Shown here: positions 41,933 through 52,615 of the stretch, piece after piece | Numbering within the stretch: position 1 is the stretch's first letter | Layout: each line of letters begins with the position of its first letter | DNA from: an uncultured Bacteroidota bacterium | GTDB lineage: Bacteria > Bacteroidota > Bacteroidia > Flavobacteriales > Flavobacteriaceae | Direction of reading: 5' to 3' | Assembly (NCBI GenBank): GCA_902629505.1 | Contig: CACORF010000001.1 | Span: 62,001-126,000 of the forward strand | Length of the DNA: 64,000 nucleotides | The notes under the pieces: generated by a model | Databases searched by the model: none | The model's input: only the letters and a program-made list of their open reading frames with translations | Told to the model about the DNA's origin: nothing | Position numbers and translations under genes: made by a program

Positions 41933-42244
41933 ATGAATAAAATTAAAATTAAAAAAGGAGATCAAGTTCTGGTAATAGCTGGAGAGAATAAAGGTACTAA
42001 AGGTGCTGTCTTAAAGGTGCTTTACAATTCAAATAAGGCATTGGTTGAGGGAGTAAATACTGTTAAGAGACACACTAAGCCAAATTCTGAAAATCCTAAA
42101 GGTGGAATAATTGAAAAACAACTGCCAATAGACATATCTAATTTGTCATTAATGACAAAAGATGGGGAAAAAACCAGAATAGGATTTAAAATTGAGGATG
42201 GAAATAAAGTTAGAATATCAAGAAAATCTAAAGAATCTATTTAA
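41933..42244 (+). CDS. rplX: 50S ribosomal protein L24
   Basis: Ribosomal protein uL24, 103 residues. KOW motif [20 protein letters not shown], then [19 protein letters not shown]. Assembly initiator of the 50S subunit in other bacteria. Two bases before rplE. Confidence 0.97.
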   Translation: MNKIKIKKGDQVLVIAGENKGTKGAVLKVLYNSNKALVEGVNTVKRHTKPNSENPKGGIIEKQLPIDISNLSLMTKDGEKTRIGFKIEDGNKVRISRKSKESI

Positions 42245-42246
42245 TT

Positions 42247-42795
42247 ATGTCATATTCACCAAGACTTAAAGACGACTACTCAAATAAGATTATCAAGGAT
42301 CTTCAGGGGAGTTTAGACTTAAAAAATGTAATGCAAGTACCATCTTTAGAAAAAATAGTTATATCTAGAGGAGTTGGAGCTGCTGTAAGTGATAAGAAAT
42401 TAATTGACCATGCTGTAGAGGAATTAACTTTAATATCTGGTCAAAAAGCAATTGCTACATTATCAAAGAAAGATGTTGCTTCTTTTAAATTAAGAAAAGG
42501 AACACCAATTGGTGCAAAAGTTACATTGAGAGGTGATAGAATGTATGAATTCCTTGATAGACTTATCACAATTGCTTTACCAAGAGTTAGAGATTTCCAA
42601 GGTGTAAAGTCTGATGGATTTGACGGTAGAGGTAATTATAATCTTGGAATCAAAGAACAAATTATTTTTCCTGAAATCAATATTGATAAAGTAAATAAGA
42701 TATCAGGTATGGATATAACATTTGTAACCAATACAAACTCTGATAAAGAGGCAAAAGCATTATTAACTAATCTAGGATTACCTTTTAAAAAATAA
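42247..42795 (+). CDS. rplE: 50S ribosomal protein L5
   Basis: Ribosomal protein uL5, 182 residues ([55 protein letters not shown]). Binds 5S rRNA and the P-site tRNA. Three bases before rpsN. Confidence 0.98.
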   Translation: MSYSPRLKDDYSNKIIKDLQGSLDLKNVMQVPSLEKIVISRGVGAAVSDKKLIDHAVEELTLISGQKAIATLSKKDVASFKLRKGTPIGAKVTLRGDRMYEFLDRLITIALPRVRDFQGVKSDGFDGRGNYNLGIKEQIIFPEINIDKVNKISGMDITFVTNTNSDKEAKALLTNLGLPFKK

Positions 42796-42798
42796 GTT

Positions 42799-43068
42799 AT
42801 GGCAAAAGAATCGATGAAAGCTAGGGAAAGAAAAAGACAAAGAATTGTAGCTAAATACGCTGCAAAAAGAAAGTCTCTTAAAGAAGCTAAAGACTATGTT
42901 GGTCTTCAAAAGCTTCCGAAAAACGCTTCTCCAATTAGGCTACATAATAGATGTAAATTAACTGGAAGACCAAAAGGCTATATAAGACAATTTGGTATTT
43001 CTAGGGTAATGTTTAGAGAAATGGCAAATAAAGGGTTAATCCCAGGTGTAACAAAAGCGAGTTGGTAA
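42799..43068 (+). CDS. rpsN: 30S ribosomal protein S14 (zinc-free form)
   Basis: Ribosomal protein uS14, 89 residues, the long form without a zinc finger: it has a single Cys in [20 protein letters not shown] rather than two CxxC pairs. Start [14 protein letters not shown] is typical. Between rplE and rpsH as usual. Confidence 0.97.
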   Translation: MAKESMKARERKRQRIVAKYAAKRKSLKEAKDYVGLQKLPKNASPIRLHNRCKLTGRPKGYIRQFGISRVMFREMANKGLIPGVTKASW

Positions 43069-43078
43069 ATTAAAGATT

Positions 43079-43480
43079 ATGTATACAGATACTATTGCAG
43101 ATTATTTAACAAGAGTCAGAAATGCTAGCATGGCTGGCCATAAAGTTGTAGATATTCCCTCTTCTAATATTAAAAAGGATATAACAAAAATTCTTTTTGA
43201 TCAAGGCTACATACTTAGTTATAAATTTGAAGATACTGACAATAAGCAGGGAAATATAAAAATTGCTCTCAAATATGATTCAGTTTCAAAACAACCTGTA
43301 ATAAAAGAAATTCAAAGAATCAGTAAGCCTGGGCTAAGAAAATACTCTAGTTCTCAAGACTTTCCAAGAATTTTAAATGGTCTTGGTATATCTATTGTGT
43401 CAACCTCTAAAGGAGTAATGACTGGAAAGCAGGCTGCAAGTCAAAATATAGGCGGTGAATTAATTTGTTATGTTTTTTAA
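43079..43480 (+). CDS. rpsH: 30S ribosomal protein S8
   Basis: Ribosomal protein uS8, 133 residues (DTIADYLTRVRNASMAGHK, RISKPGLRKYSS, GISIVSTSKGVMTGKQAASQN). In E. coli S8 represses the spc operon; no such site is evident here. Ten bases after rpsN. Confidence 0.98.
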   Translation: MYTDTIADYLTRVRNASMAGHKVVDIPSSNIKKDITKILFDQGYILSYKFEDTDNKQGNIKIALKYDSVSKQPVIKEIQRISKPGLRKYSSSQDFPRILNGLGISIVSTSKGVMTGKQAASQNIGGELICYVF

Positions 43481-43489
43481 ATATATATT

Positions 43490-44032
43490 ATGTCAAGAAT
43501 AGGAAATAACCCGATAAGCATTCCAGAAGGAGTTTCAGTTGAAGTCAACAAGGACATCATCACTGTTAAAGGAAAGAATGGTGAGATGAATCAAGTTTTT
43601 GATGGTGTTAGTTTTAATGTATCTAATGATGTTATAGTTGTAAAAAGAAACTCAGAGTCAAAAGATCATAAGTCTAAACACGGACTTTACAGGTCTCTTG
43701 TATCCAACATGGTTAAGGGTGTATCTGAAGGTTTTACTCTCGAATTAGAGTTAGTTGGTGTTGGATATAGAGCAACATCATCTGGTCAGAAACTTGATCT
43801 TGCCTTGGGCTACTCTCATACAATTGTTATGAATATTGCCCCAGAAGTTAAGGTTGAATGTGTAAATGAAAAAGGTTCTAATCCCATAATCAAATTAAGC
43901 TCATCAGATAAACAGCTTGTAGGTCATGTAGCCGCTAAAATTAGATCTTTTAGAAGGCCAGAGCCATATAAAGGAAAAGGAATAAAATTTGTTGGTGAAC
44001 AAATAAGAAGAAAAGCAGGTAAATCAGCATAA
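43490..44032 (+). CDS. rplF: 50S ribosomal protein L6
   Basis: Ribosomal protein uL6, 180 residues (MSRIGNNPISIPEGVSVEV, GFTLELELVGVGYRA, FRRPEPYKGKGIKF). Two-domain protein near the factor-binding site. rplR begins 1 bp after its stop. Confidence 0.98.
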   Translation: MSRIGNNPISIPEGVSVEVNKDIITVKGKNGEMNQVFDGVSFNVSNDVIVVKRNSESKDHKSKHGLYRSLVSNMVKGVSEGFTLELELVGVGYRATSSGQKLDLALGYSHTIVMNIAPEVKVECVNEKGSNPIIKLSSSDKQLVGHVAAKIRSFRRPEPYKGKGIKFVGEQIRRKAGKSA

Positions 44033-44033
44033 G

Positions 44034-44393
44034 ATGAAAAATAATAAAACCTTTAGAAGAAATAGAATTAGACAAAGAATAAAGAAAGTGGTTTCGGGTA
44101 CCTCTGATTATCCTAGGCTTTCTGTATTTAGGAGTAATAAAGAGATATATTGTCAATTAATTGATGATGTAAATGGTAAAACTATCGTTCAAACATCTTC
44201 TAGAGATAAGTCAATTTCTGATCTAAAGTTAAAGAGTAATATTGAAATTTCTTTCAATGTAGGAAAATCAGTTGCAGAGCAAGCATTGAAAAAAGGTATT
44301 GATAAAATTAAATTCGATAGGGGTGGATACCTTTATCACGGTAGAGTTAAATCACTTGCTGATGGTGCAAGAGAAGGTGGACTTAAATTTTAA
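44034..44393 (+). CDS. rplR: 50S ribosomal protein L18
   Basis: Ribosomal protein uL18, 119 residues ([58 protein letters not shown]). Binds 5S rRNA. Two bases before rpsE. Confidence 0.98.
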   Translation: MKNNKTFRRNRIRQRIKKVVSGTSDYPRLSVFRSNKEIYCQLIDDVNGKTIVQTSSRDKSISDLKLKSNIEISFNVGKSVAEQALKKGIDKIKFDRGGYLYHGRVKSLADGAREGGLKF

Positions 44394-44395
44394 AT

Positions 44396-44920
44396 ATGTA
44401 TAAAAATTATAAAAATATTGAACTTGTAAAGCCAGCTGGTCTAGACTTAAAAGATAAACTTGTTGGTATCCAAAGAGTTACAAAAGTAACAAAGGGTGGT
44501 AGAGCTTTTGGATTCTCTGCTATTGTTGTTGTAGGAGATGAAAACGGAGTGGTTGGTCATGGACTTGGTAAGGCTAAAGAAGTTACAACTGCAATTTCTA
44601 AAGCTGTTGAAGACGCAAAAAAAAATCTGGTAAGAATTCCAATTGAAAATGGTACTTTACCTCATGAACAGAAAGGAAAATATGGTGGTTCAAAAGTATT
44701 TATAAAGCCTGCGACTCCTGGTACAGGTGTAATTGCCGGTGGTGCTGTAAGAACAGTACTAGAAGCTGTAGGTGTACAAAATGTTCTTTCTAAATCTCAA
44801 GGGTCATCAAATCCTCATAATGTTGTAAAAGCTACATTTGATGCACTACTTAATTTAAGAAGTCCATTAATGATTTCAAGACAAAGAGGCATATCTCTAG
44901 ATAAAGTTTTTAAAGGATGA
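44396..44920 (+). CDS. rpsE: 30S ribosomal protein S5
   Basis: Ribosomal protein uS5, 174 residues ([60 protein letters not shown]). Ram-type accuracy protein at the mRNA entry. Its TGA overlaps the rpmD ATG (ATGA). Confidence 0.98.
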   Translation: MYKNYKNIELVKPAGLDLKDKLVGIQRVTKVTKGGRAFGFSAIVVVGDENGVVGHGLGKAKEVTTAISKAVEDAKKNLVRIPIENGTLPHEQKGKYGGSKVFIKPATPGTGVIAGGAVRTVLEAVGVQNVLSKSQGSSNPHNVVKATFDALLNLRSPLMISRQRGISLDKVFKG

Positions 44921-45102
44921 GTAAAAAGGTAAAAATTAAACAAGTAAGAAGTACTATAAAGAGGTTAGAGTCTCAAAAAAGAACTCTAAAGGCCCTTGGT
45001 TTAAGAAAAATTGGAATGGAAGTTGAACATGAATTATCATCTTCAATTTCTGGCATGATTGAAAAAGTAAAACATCTTGTTGAAGTAAAGCCTGTAAAAT
45101 AA
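44917..45102 (+). CDS. rpmD: 50S ribosomal protein L30
   Basis: Ribosomal protein uL30, 61 residues ([37 protein letters not shown]). Overlaps rpsE by 4 bp, suggesting coupled translation; rplO follows after 5 bp. Confidence 0.96.
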   Translation: MSKKVKIKQVRSTIKRLESQKRTLKALGLRKIGMEVEHELSSSISGMIEKVKHLVEVKPVK

Positions 45103-45107
45103 TAAAT

Positions 45108-45560
45108 ATGAGTTTAAATAATTTAAAACCTGCAAAAGGATCAAATAAGACAAGTGGAAAAAGATTAGGAAGAGGACAAGGTTCAGGTAAGGGTGGTACA
45201 TCTACAAAAGGACATAAAGGGGCTCAATCTAGATCAGGTTACTCCAGAAAAATTGGTTTTGAGGGTGGTCAAATGCCCCTTCAAAGAAGAATTCCAAAAT
45301 TTGGGTTTAAAAATATTAATAGGGTTGAGTATAATATTATTAATGTAGAAGATATTCAAAATCTTGTTGATAATAAAAAGATAAAAAAGGATTTAACATT
45401 AGAAAAAATGGTTGAGTTGAGATTAGCTAGGAAAGGTGATCTTGTTAAGGTTTTAGGAAGAGGGAAAATTGATTCTCCAGTAAATATTTCAGCTCATAAG
45501 TTTTCTGCATCTGCTGAAAAGATGATTGAAAAAGCAGGTGGAAAAGTTAGTATCATATAA
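45108..45560 (+). CDS. rplO: 50S ribosomal protein L15
   Basis: Ribosomal protein uL15, 150 residues. Gly-rich basic N-terminus (GRGQGSGKGGTSTKGHKGAQ, GFEGGQMPLQRRIPKFGF) and the C-terminal globular domain. The last base of its stop codon is the A of the secY ATG. Confidence 0.98.
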   Translation: MSLNNLKPAKGSNKTSGKRLGRGQGSGKGGTSTKGHKGAQSRSGYSRKIGFEGGQMPLQRRIPKFGFKNINRVEYNIINVEDIQNLVDNKKIKKDLTLEKMVELRLARKGDLVKVLGRGKIDSPVNISAHKFSASAEKMIEKAGGKVSII

Positions 45561-46912
45561 TGAATAAATTAATAGACGTAATAAAGAGTATCTATAAGAT
45601 TAAAGAGTTAAGGGAAAGAATCCTTTTTACTCTAGCACTCTTATTAGTCTACAGGCTTGGAGCACAAGTTGTCCTACCAGGAGTTGATTCTTTGGCTCTC
45701 TCTGATTTATCCTCAAGATCTGATGGAGGAGGTTTACTAGGAATTTTAAATGCTTTCACAGGTGGAGCGTTTGCTAACGCGTCGATATTTGCTCTAGGGA
45801 TAATGCCTTATATTTCTGCATCAATTGTTGTTCAATTGATGGGTGTTGCTTTACCATATCTCCAAAAACTCCAAAAAGAAGGTGAAAGTGGAAGGAAAAA
45901 AATCACTCAAATTACTAGGTGGTTAACGATTTTTATATGTGTAGTCCAAGCTCCAGCTTACTTGTATGGTTTAAGTGCTCTTGGTGTTCCTGATAGTGCT
46001 TTTATATTTGGAAGAACTCCAGCGTTTATTTTCACATCAATTATAATATTAGTTACTGGATGTATATTTGCAATGTGGTTAGGAGAAAAGATTACTGACA
46101 GAGGGATTGGTAACGGAATATCACTTCTTATAACAGTTGGTATTGTTGCCACTCTACCACTATCCTTTACTCAAAATTTAATTTCAAGAATATCTGAAAG
46201 TAATGGTGGATTAATTATGGTTGTTATTGAATTAGCAGTTTGGCTTGTTATAATTCTTTTGAGTATTCTTTTAGTGATGGCTGTAAGACAAATACCTGTT
46301 CAATATGCAAGAAGAAATTCTGTACCAGGAACTCAATCATCAGGAATGGCTAAAAGACAGTACATACCTCTAAAGCTTAATGCATCAGGAGTTATGCCAA
46401 TAATTTTTGCCCAAGCATTAATGTTTGCTCCAGCTACTATTGGTAGTGTTTTTGGCACTTCTTCAGTTGGTCAATGGTTACAGGCAAGTTTTTCTGATAT
46501 ATTCGGGCTTTGGTACAACATTTTATTTGGAGTATTAGTTGTTATTTTTACATTCTTTTATACAGCTATAACAGTGCCTACAAATAAGATGTCTGATGAT
46601 TTAAAAAGAAGTGGAGGATTCGTACCTGGCATAAGACCTGGTAACGAAACATCTGAATATTTAGACTCTGTAATGTCACACATAACATTCCCAGGATCTT
46701 TGTATTTGGCAGTAATTGCAGTGTTCCCAGCAATTGTAGTGCAGCTAATTGGAATGCAGCAAGGATGGGCACTATTTTTTGGTGGAACATCCCTTTTAAT
46801 TATGGTAGGAGTAGCAATTGATACAATTCAGCAGGTTAATGCATATTTATTAAATAATCACTATGACGGGCTTATGAAGTCTGGTTCAATGAGAAGTAAA
46901 CCAACAATATAA
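45560..46912 (+). CDS. secY: Preprotein translocase subunit SecY
   Basis: Channel subunit of the SecYEG translocon, 450 residues, about ten membrane segments. Plug and early motifs ([28 protein letters not shown]), [11 protein letters not shown], the cytoplasmic loop [10 protein letters not shown], and the C-terminal NEYIDSVMS-like region ([19 protein letters not shown]) are all present. It overlaps rplO and infA by 1 bp each. adk and map, found after secY in many bacteria, are absent. Confidence 0.98.
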   Translation: MNKLIDVIKSIYKIKELRERILFTLALLLVYRLGAQVVLPGVDSLALSDLSSRSDGGGLLGILNAFTGGAFANASIFALGIMPYISASIVVQLMGVALPYLQKLQKEGESGRKKITQITRWLTIFICVVQAPAYLYGLSALGVPDSAFIFGRTPAFIFTSIIILVTGCIFAMWLGEKITDRGIGNGISLLITVGIVATLPLSFTQNLISRISESNGGLIMVVIELAVWLVIILLSILLVMAVRQIPVQYARRNSVPGTQSSGMAKRQYIPLKLNASGVMPIIFAQALMFAPATIGSVFGTSSVGQWLQASFSDIFGLWYNILFGVLVVIFTFFYTAITVPTNKMSDDLKRSGGFVPGIRPGNETSEYLDSVMSHITFPGSLYLAVIAVFPAIVVQLIGMQQGWALFFGGTSLLIMVGVAIDTIQQVNAYLLNNHYDGLMKSGSMRSKPTI

Positions 46913-47127
46913 TGGCTAAACAAAAATCAATAGAGCAAGAAGGTAAAATAATTGAAGCATTGTCAAATGCTATGTTTAGAGTTGAGCTAGAAAATGGTCA
47001 TGTTGTTACTGCTCATATCTCTGGTAAAATGAGATTACATTATATTAAACTTTTACCAGGTGACAAAGTAAAGCTTGAAATGAGTCCTTATGATTTGACA
47101 AAAGCAAGAATAACATTTAGAATGTAA
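46912..47127 (+). CDS. infA: Translation initiation factor IF-1
   Basis: 71-residue OB-fold factor that blocks the A site during initiation ([51 protein letters not shown]). The A of its ATG is the last base of the secY stop. rpmJ follows after 11 bp. Confidence 0.98.
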   Translation: MAKQKSIEQEGKIIEALSNAMFRVELENGHVVTAHISGKMRLHYIKLLPGDKVKLEMSPYDLTKARITFRM

Positions 47128-47138
47128 ATAAAATTAAA

Positions 47139-47255
47139 ATGAAAGTAAGAGCATCAATAAAAAAAAGAAGTAGTGAGTGTAAAATAGTCAGAAGAAAAGG
47201 CCGTTTGTACGTCATTAATAAGAAAAATCCAAGATTTAAACAAAGACAAGGTTAA
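47139..47255 (+). CDS. rpmJ: 50S ribosomal protein L36 (zinc-free form)
   Basis: Ribosomal protein bL36, 38 residues, short enough to be missed by ORF callers. It begins [20 protein letters not shown] and ends RFKQRQG. Of the zinc ligands of the C+ form (Cys11, Cys14, Cys27, His32) only Cys14 remains. Its position between infA and rpsM is the normal one. Confidence 0.96.
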   Translation: MKVRASIKKRSSECKIVRRKGRLYVINKKNPRFKQRQG

Positions 47256-47257
47256 TT

Positions 47258-47632
47258 ATGGCAAGAATTTCAGGAATAGATATACCAAAGGATAAGAGAG
47301 GAGCAATAGCTTTAACCTACATATACGGTATTGGTAAAAGTTTAGCATTAACTATATTAGAAAATGCAAAAGTTGATCAAAATAAAAAGGTTTCGGATTG
47401 GGATGATAAGGATATAGCTAGCATAAGAGAGGTTGTAGGTAATCTGACAATAGAAGGTGAATTGAGATCAGAGACTCAATTAAATATCAAAAGATTAATG
47501 GATATTGGAAGTTATAGAGGTATTAGACATAGAATAGGACTTCCTCTGAGAGGCCAAAGAACAAAAAATAACTCTAGGACTAGAAAAGGAAAAAGAAAAA
47601 CTGTAGCTAACAAGAAAAAAGCAACTAAATAA
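47258..47632 (+). CDS. rpsM: 30S ribosomal protein S13
   Basis: Ribosomal protein uS13, 124 residues ([52 protein letters not shown], then [18 protein letters not shown]). 30S head protein contacting P-site tRNA. Two bases after rpmJ. Confidence 0.98.
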   Translation: MARISGIDIPKDKRGAIALTYIYGIGKSLALTILENAKVDQNKKVSDWDDKDIASIREVVGNLTIEGELRSETQLNIKRLMDIGSYRGIRHRIGLPLRGQRTKNNSRTRKGKRKTVANKKKATK

Positions 47633-47633
47633 T

Positions 47634-48017
47634 ATGGCAAAATCTACAAATAAAAAAAGAAAAGTAATTGTTGAATCAAATGGTGAAGCTCATATTAACG
47701 CTTCGTTCAATAACATAATTATATCAATTACAAATTTAAAAGGTGAAGTTATTTCATGGTCATCGTCTGGTAAAATGGGATTTAGAGGCTCAAAGAAAAA
47801 TACTCCTTTCGCAGCACAAACAGCCGCTGAAGATTGTGCAAAAATAGCTTTTGATGCTGGCCTAAGAAGAATTAAAGTCCTTGTTAAAGGACCAGGAAAT
47901 GGAAGAGAATCTGCAATAAGAACACTTCATAATAATGGGCTTGAAGTTTCGGAAATCATTGATGTTACCCCAGTTCCTCATAATGGATGTAGACCACCAA
48001 AAAGAAGAAGAGTTTAA
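47634..48017 (+). CDS. rpsK: 30S ribosomal protein S11
   Basis: Ribosomal protein uS11, 127 residues ([58 protein letters not shown]). Lines the mRNA exit path. One base after rpsM. Confidence 0.98.
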   Translation: MAKSTNKKRKVIVESNGEAHINASFNNIIISITNLKGEVISWSSSGKMGFRGSKKNTPFAAQTAAEDCAKIAFDAGLRRIKVLVKGPGNGRESAIRTLHNNGLEVSEIIDVTPVPHNGCRPPKRRRV

Positions 48018-48031
48018 TTAATTATAAATAA

Positions 48032-48637
48032 ATGGCAAGATATACAGGACCAAAAACAAAGATTTCAAGAAAGTTCGGCGAACCATTATTTGGAGAAGAT
48101 AGAACTCTAGAGAAGAAAAACTATCCTCCAGGACAACATGGTAATAGCAAGAGAAGAGCAAAAAAATCTGAATATGCTATTCAATTAATGGAGAAACAAA
48201 AGGCAAAGTACACATATGGCATACTTGAAAAACAGTTTAGAAATATTTATAATAAAGCTAATAGAGGAAAAGGTATTACAGGTGAATTGCTTCTTCAGCT
48301 TTGTGAGTCTAGGCTTGATAACGTAGTTTACAGAATGGGTATTTCAAAAACAAGAGATGGAGCAAGACAACTTGTATCTCACAAGCACGTAACTGTAAAT
48401 GGATCAATAGTTAATATCCCATCATATACCTTAAGGCCAGGAGATAAGGTATCAATTAGAGAAAAATCTAAATCTTTAAAAGCAATTGAAAGCTCTTTAA
48501 TTGAAAATAACTCTGAATACGAATGGATTAAATTTAACAGAGAAAGACTAGAAGGTGAATTTGTTTCAATTCCTGAAAGAGAACAAATTCCAGAAAATAT
48601 TAAAGAACAACTAATAGTTGAATTATACTCAAAATAA
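48032..48637 (+). CDS. rpsD: 30S ribosomal protein S4
   Basis: Ribosomal protein uS4, 201 residues ([60 protein letters not shown]). S4 RNA-binding domain in the middle. No N-terminal zinc knuckle. Represses the alpha operon in E. coli; not evident here. Confidence 0.98.
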   Translation: MARYTGPKTKISRKFGEPLFGEDRTLEKKNYPPGQHGNSKRRAKKSEYAIQLMEKQKAKYTYGILEKQFRNIYNKANRGKGITGELLLQLCESRLDNVVYRMGISKTRDGARQLVSHKHVTVNGSIVNIPSYTLRPGDKVSIREKSKSLKAIESSLIENNSEYEWIKFNRERLEGEFVSIPEREQIPENIKEQLIVELYSK

Positions 48638-48642
48638 AAAAT

Positions 48643-49635
48643 ATGGCAATTTTAAACTTCCAGAAACCAGATAAAGTAATCATGATTGATTCTACGGAAT
48701 CTCATGGCAAATTTGAATTTAGACCTTTAGAACCAGGATATGGTTTAACAATAGGAAACGCTCTTCGCAGAGTATTACTGTCTTCTCTAGAGGGATACGC
48801 TTTCACATCAGTAAAAATTGATGGTGTTGACCATGAATTTTCAACTATTGATGGTGTTGTTGAAGATGTAACAGAAATCATACTTAATATTAAACAAATT
48901 AGGTTAAAAAGACAGATCGATGATGTAGAAAATGAAAAAATCAATGTTATTGTTGGAAATCAAAAGGTTTTTAAAGCTTCTGATCTTCAAAAGTTTATTT
49001 CCGGTTTTCAAGTTTTAAATCCTGACCTTGTTATCTGTAGCTTAGAAAAAGATGTCAAACTTTCTATTGAGCTTAATATTGAAAAAGGTAGAGGTTATGT
49101 TCCTGCCGAAGAAAACAAAAAACAAAGTGAGTCTATAGGTGTGATCGCTATTGATTCAATTTATACTCCCATTAAAAATGTTAAGTATGACATTGAGAAT
49201 TACAGAGTTGAACAAAAGACTGACTATGAGAAACTCGTTTTTGAGATTGAAACTGACGGATCAATCCACCCTAAAGATGCTTTAACTGAAGCTGCAAAAA
49301 TTTTAATTCACCATTTTATGTTATTCTCAGATGAATTGATAACATTAGAGGCTGATGAAATTGCTCAATCAGAAACTTATGATGAGGAATCTCTTCACAT
49401 GAGACAATTGCTAAAAACCAAATTAATCGATATGGATTTATCAGTTAGAGCTCTCAATTGTCTTAAAGCAGCTGAAGTTGATACTCTTGGTGACCTTGTT
49501 TCATTCAATAAGAATGACCTTATGAAATTTAGAAACTTCGGGAGAAAATCACTTACAGAATTAGAGGAATTAGTTATTCTTAAAGGTCTTTCTTTTGGTA
49601 TGGATCTTTCAAAATATAAATTAGATAAAGACTAA
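48643..49635 (+). CDS. rpoA: DNA-directed RNA polymerase subunit alpha
   Basis: 330 residues. N-terminal assembly domain ([40 protein letters not shown]) and C-terminal DNA- and activator-binding domain ([40 protein letters not shown]). Third RNA polymerase subunit in the window, alongside rpoB and rpoC. Confidence 0.98.
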   Translation: MAILNFQKPDKVIMIDSTESHGKFEFRPLEPGYGLTIGNALRRVLLSSLEGYAFTSVKIDGVDHEFSTIDGVVEDVTEIILNIKQIRLKRQIDDVENEKINVIVGNQKVFKASDLQKFISGFQVLNPDLVICSLEKDVKLSIELNIEKGRGYVPAEENKKQSESIGVIAIDSIYTPIKNVKYDIENYRVEQKTDYEKLVFEIETDGSIHPKDALTEAAKILIHHFMLFSDELITLEADEIAQSETYDEESLHMRQLLKTKLIDMDLSVRALNCLKAAEVDTLGDLVSFNKNDLMKFRNFGRKSLTELEELVILKGLSFGMDLSKYKLDKD

Positions 49636-49645
49636 ATTTTAAGTC

Positions 49646-50080
49646 ATGAGACACGCTAAAAAAATAATTAAATTAGGTAGAAAATCAGCTCATAGAAAGG
49701 CTATGTTAGCCAATATGGCTGTATCTTTATTTGAGCATAAAAGAATTACTACTACCTCAACTAAGGCTAAAGCGTTAAAAATATTTGTTGAGCCTTTAAT
49801 TACCAAGTCTAAAAATGATACTGTTCACAACAGAAGACTCTGTTTTAGTAAATTAAGAAATAAACTTGGTGTTAAGATTTTATTTGATGAAATTTCTAAG
49901 AAAATTGCAGATAGGCCTGGAGGATATACAAGGGTAATTAAATTAGGTAATAGATTGGGTGATAATGCTTCAATGGCAATGATAGAACTCGTTGATTTTA
50001 ATGACATATACAATAGTACTTCTTCAAATGAATCTGAAGTTCCTGTTGCAGAGTCAACGCCAGAAACTACCCCTGAATAA
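49646..50080 (+). CDS. rplQ: 50S ribosomal protein L17 with acidic tail
   Basis: Ribosomal protein bL17, 144 residues. The core ([55 protein letters not shown]) is followed by a 25-residue Ser/Glu/Pro/Thr tail, a tail type common in Bacteroidota L17. Last gene of the ribosomal run; an intrinsic terminator begins 23 bp after its stop. Confidence 0.97.
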   Translation: MRHAKKIIKLGRKSAHRKAMLANMAVSLFEHKRITTTSTKAKALKIFVEPLITKSKNDTVHNRRLCFSKLRNKLGVKILFDEISKKIADRPGGYTRVIKLGNRLGDNASMAMIELVDFNDIYNSTSSNESEVPVAESTPETTPE

Positions 50081-50102
50081 TACCTTATAAAAAGTAATTA
50101 AC

Positions 50103-50137
50103 AAAAGGGTATATGTCTTTTCATATATCCTTTTTTT
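50103..50137 (+). terminator. Intrinsic terminator after the ribosomal run
   Basis: AAAAGGGTATATG pairs with CATATATCCTTTT (one G-U pair) around a 6-base loop (tctttt), followed by a T-run to 50137. It closes the 16.5-kb ribosomal run before carA. Confidence 0.93.
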
Positions 50138-50157
50138 GTTTAATTTTATTTTCCGAA

Positions 50158-51255
50158 ATGTCCAACCAAAAAAGAAAAAAAGGTCTCGTACTGTTAGCTG
50201 ATGGTACGATTTTTTATGGTCGTTCTGCAGGAATTGATGGTACTTCCTTTGGTGAAATTTGTTTTAATACAGGAGTAACAGGATATCAAGAAATATTTAC
50301 AGATCCCTCATATTTTGGGCAGATTATGGTTACAACAACTTCTCATATTGGTAACTATGGAATAAAAATGTCTGAATCTCAATCGCAAGAGATATTTATT
50401 AGTGGTTTAATATGTAAGTCATTTAGCTCAGTCAATTCTCGAACAAACTCTAAATCACTAAAAGAATGGTTTAAAACAAAGAATTTAGTTACACTTTGCG
50501 ATGTTGATACCAGAGCATTAGTCAGGTATATTAGAGATAATGGGGCAATGAACGCTGCAATTACTACTGAAATTGATAAAATTGAAGATATCAAAAAGAA
50601 ACTTGATAAGTTCCCAGTTATGGATGGTCTTGAACTTGCATCTAAAGTCTCAACGAAAAAATCATATGAATATGGTAATAAAGATTCAAAAGTTAGATTA
50701 GCAGTTATAGATCTTGGAATTAAAAAAAATATTCTTGAAAACTTTTCAAGAAGAGGGTTATTTATAAAAGTCTTTCCATACAACACAGATTTTGATGAAA
50801 TGCTAAAATTTAAACCAGATGGTTTTTTCTTATCAAATGGTCCTGGTGATCCAATGCCTCTAAAAAAGGTTATAAACACTACAAGAAAAATTTTAGATAA
50901 AAATTATCCTCTTTTTGGTATTTGTTTAGGTCATCAAGTAATAGCTCTTGCAAATGGAATTAAAACATATAAAATGTTTAACGGCCACAGAGGTATTAAT
51001 CATCCAGTTTTAAATCTAAATACTGGTAAAGGTGAGATTACCTCGCAGAATCATGGTTTTGCAGTTGATTATAAGACAGCAGTTTCCAATAAATCTGTAA
51101 AAATATCTCATAAACACCTAAATGATCAAACAGTTGCAGGTTTAGAAATTAAAGGTAAGGACTGTTTTTCCGTCCAGTATCATCCTGAGGCTGGTCCTGG
51201 CCCAAATGACGGTAATTATCTCTTTGATCAATTTCTATCAAAACTTAACCAATGA
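50158..51255 (+). CDS. carA: Carbamoyl-phosphate synthase small subunit
   Basis: Glutamine-hydrolysing subunit that supplies ammonia to CarB for pyrimidine and arginine synthesis. 365 residues from ATG 50158 ([21 protein letters not shown] region). The frame is open back to 50113, but that start would lie inside the terminator stem. The N-terminal CarA domain has [17 protein letters not shown]; the amidotransferase domain has [13 protein letters not shown] (nucleophile Cys) and [12 protein letters not shown] (His/Glu). carB is not adjacent. A near-consensus TAATTTTA box lies 50142-50149. eno starts 1 bp after the stop. Confidence 0.95.
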   Translation: MSNQKRKKGLVLLADGTIFYGRSAGIDGTSFGEICFNTGVTGYQEIFTDPSYFGQIMVTTTSHIGNYGIKMSESQSQEIFISGLICKSFSSVNSRTNSKSLKEWFKTKNLVTLCDVDTRALVRYIRDNGAMNAAITTEIDKIEDIKKKLDKFPVMDGLELASKVSTKKSYEYGNKDSKVRLAVIDLGIKKNILENFSRRGLFIKVFPYNTDFDEMLKFKPDGFFLSNGPGDPMPLKKVINTTRKILDKNYPLFGICLGHQVIALANGIKTYKMFNGHRGINHPVLNLNTGKGEITSQNHGFAVDYKTAVSNKSVKISHKHLNDQTVAGLEIKGKDCFSVQYHPEAGPGPNDGNYLFDQFLSKLNQ

Positions 51256-51256
51256 T

Positions 51257-52549
51257 ATGACAAAAATCAGCACAATTGTAGCCAGGCAAATATTTGATTC
51301 AAGAGGTAATCCAACAGTTGAAACTGATGTAATCACTTCAAATGGAGTTTTAGGTAGAGCAGCTGTTCCTTCCGGTGCTTCGACAGGAGAGCATGAGGCT
51401 GTAGAGTTAAGAGACGAAAGTAAAGATTTTATGGGAAAGTCTGTTTATCGTGCAGTTAAAAATGTTAATGTATTAATTTTAAAAGAATTAAAAAACTTAT
51501 CGGTATTTGACCAAGAATTAATTGACTCAAAGATGATTGAGCTTGACAATACCAAAAATAAGTCAAAGCTTGGAGCTAATGCTATTTTATCAGTCTCATT
51601 AGCTGTTGCAAAGGCTGCTGCTATTGAAAAAAAAATATCTCTTTTTAGATATTTGGGAAATGATAAATCAAATGTTTTACCTGTTCCTTTAATGAATATA
51701 ATAAATGGTGGAAGTCATTCTGATTCACCTATTTCTTTCCAAGAGTTTATGATTGTTCCTATAGGTGCCTCAACTTTTAGTCATGCTCTTCAAATAGGTA
51801 ATGAAGTTTTTCATAATTTAAAATTAATTCTAAAATCGAGAGGTCTTTCAACTGCTGTTGGAGATGAGGGTGGATTCGCCCCTGATCTAAAAGGTACAGA
51901 AGATGCAATTAATACAATTATTCAAGCAGTAGAAAAAGCAGGCTACAAGATAAAAGAAGATGTAATGATAGCTCTTGATTGTGCCTCCTCAGAATTTTTT
52001 AAAGATGGTTATTATGATTACTCAATTTTTGAAAGTGGTAATAACTCTAGATTAACATCAGAGGAACAAGTAAATTTTCTGGTTGATTTATGTGAAAAAT
52101 ACCCAATAATTTCTATTGAAGATGGAATGGATGAAAATGATTGGGATGGATGGAAACTTTTAACAGAAAAAATTGGAGACAAGGTTCAGCTTGTTGGAGA
52201 TGATTTATTTGTTACTGATTTTTCAAGGTTATCCAGGGGAATAAATGAAAAAATTGGTAATTCTATTCTAATTAAATTTAATCAAGTTGGTTCGTTAACC
52301 GAAACAATTTCATCTATTAAACTTGCTTTAGAAAATAATTTTACTTCAGTAATATCTCATAGATCAGGAGAAACTGAAGATTCTACAATTTCAGATCTTT
52401 GTGTTGCCTTCAATACTGGACAAATTAAAACAGGATCAATGTCTAGAAGTGACAGAATGTCTAAATACAATCAGTTAATTAGAATTGAGGAAGAATTAGG
52501 AGACTCTGCTGTATATCTAGGAAAAAAAGCTTTTAAGTTAAACTTCTAA
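51257..52549 (+). CDS. eno: Enolase (phosphopyruvate hydratase)
   Basis: Glycolytic interconversion of 2-phosphoglycerate and phosphoenolpyruvate. 430 residues from ATG 51257; an open frame back to 51206 overlaps carA and is not family-like. Seen: [21 protein letters not shown]-type loop ([17 protein letters not shown]), the metal ligands in [23 protein letters not shown] and VGDDLFVTD, the catalytic Lys in [12 protein letters not shown], and [12 protein letters not shown]. Confidence 0.97.
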   Translation: MTKISTIVARQIFDSRGNPTVETDVITSNGVLGRAAVPSGASTGEHEAVELRDESKDFMGKSVYRAVKNVNVLILKELKNLSVFDQELIDSKMIELDNTKNKSKLGANAILSVSLAVAKAAAIEKKISLFRYLGNDKSNVLPVPLMNIINGGSHSDSPISFQEFMIVPIGASTFSHALQIGNEVFHNLKLILKSRGLSTAVGDEGGFAPDLKGTEDAINTIIQAVEKAGYKIKEDVMIALDCASSEFFKDGYYDYSIFESGNNSRLTSEEQVNFLVDLCEKYPIISIEDGMDENDWDGWKLLTEKIGDKVQLVGDDLFVTDFSRLSRGINEKIGNSILIKFNQVGSLTETISSIKLALENNFTSVISHRSGETEDSTISDLCVAFNTGQIKTGSMSRSDRMSKYNQLIRIEEELGDSAVYLGKKAFKLNF

Positions 52550-52592
52550 GAATTTAAATTTTATTTAATTTTTTTCTTAACCCTAGGTAATT

Positions 52593-52600
52593 TAAATTTG
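52593..52600 (+). promoter_or_regulatory. TAnnTTTG -7 box before gltA
   Basis: TAAATTTG, with 15 bases between it and the gltA ATG. No -33 TTG at the expected distance. Confidence 0.6.
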
Positions 52601-52615
52601 TATAAATACCCATAA

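Noticed and set aside
50113-50157. Upstream ATG start for carA
   Set aside because: It lies inside the terminator hairpin after rplQ, and the extra residues are not CarA-like.
50379-50879. 166-codon antisense ORF in carA
   Set aside because: Shadow of a well-conserved gene; no family-like sequence.
51206-51256. Upstream start for eno inside carA
   Set aside because: The 17 extra residues are not enolase-like; ATG 51257 gives [17 protein letters not shown].
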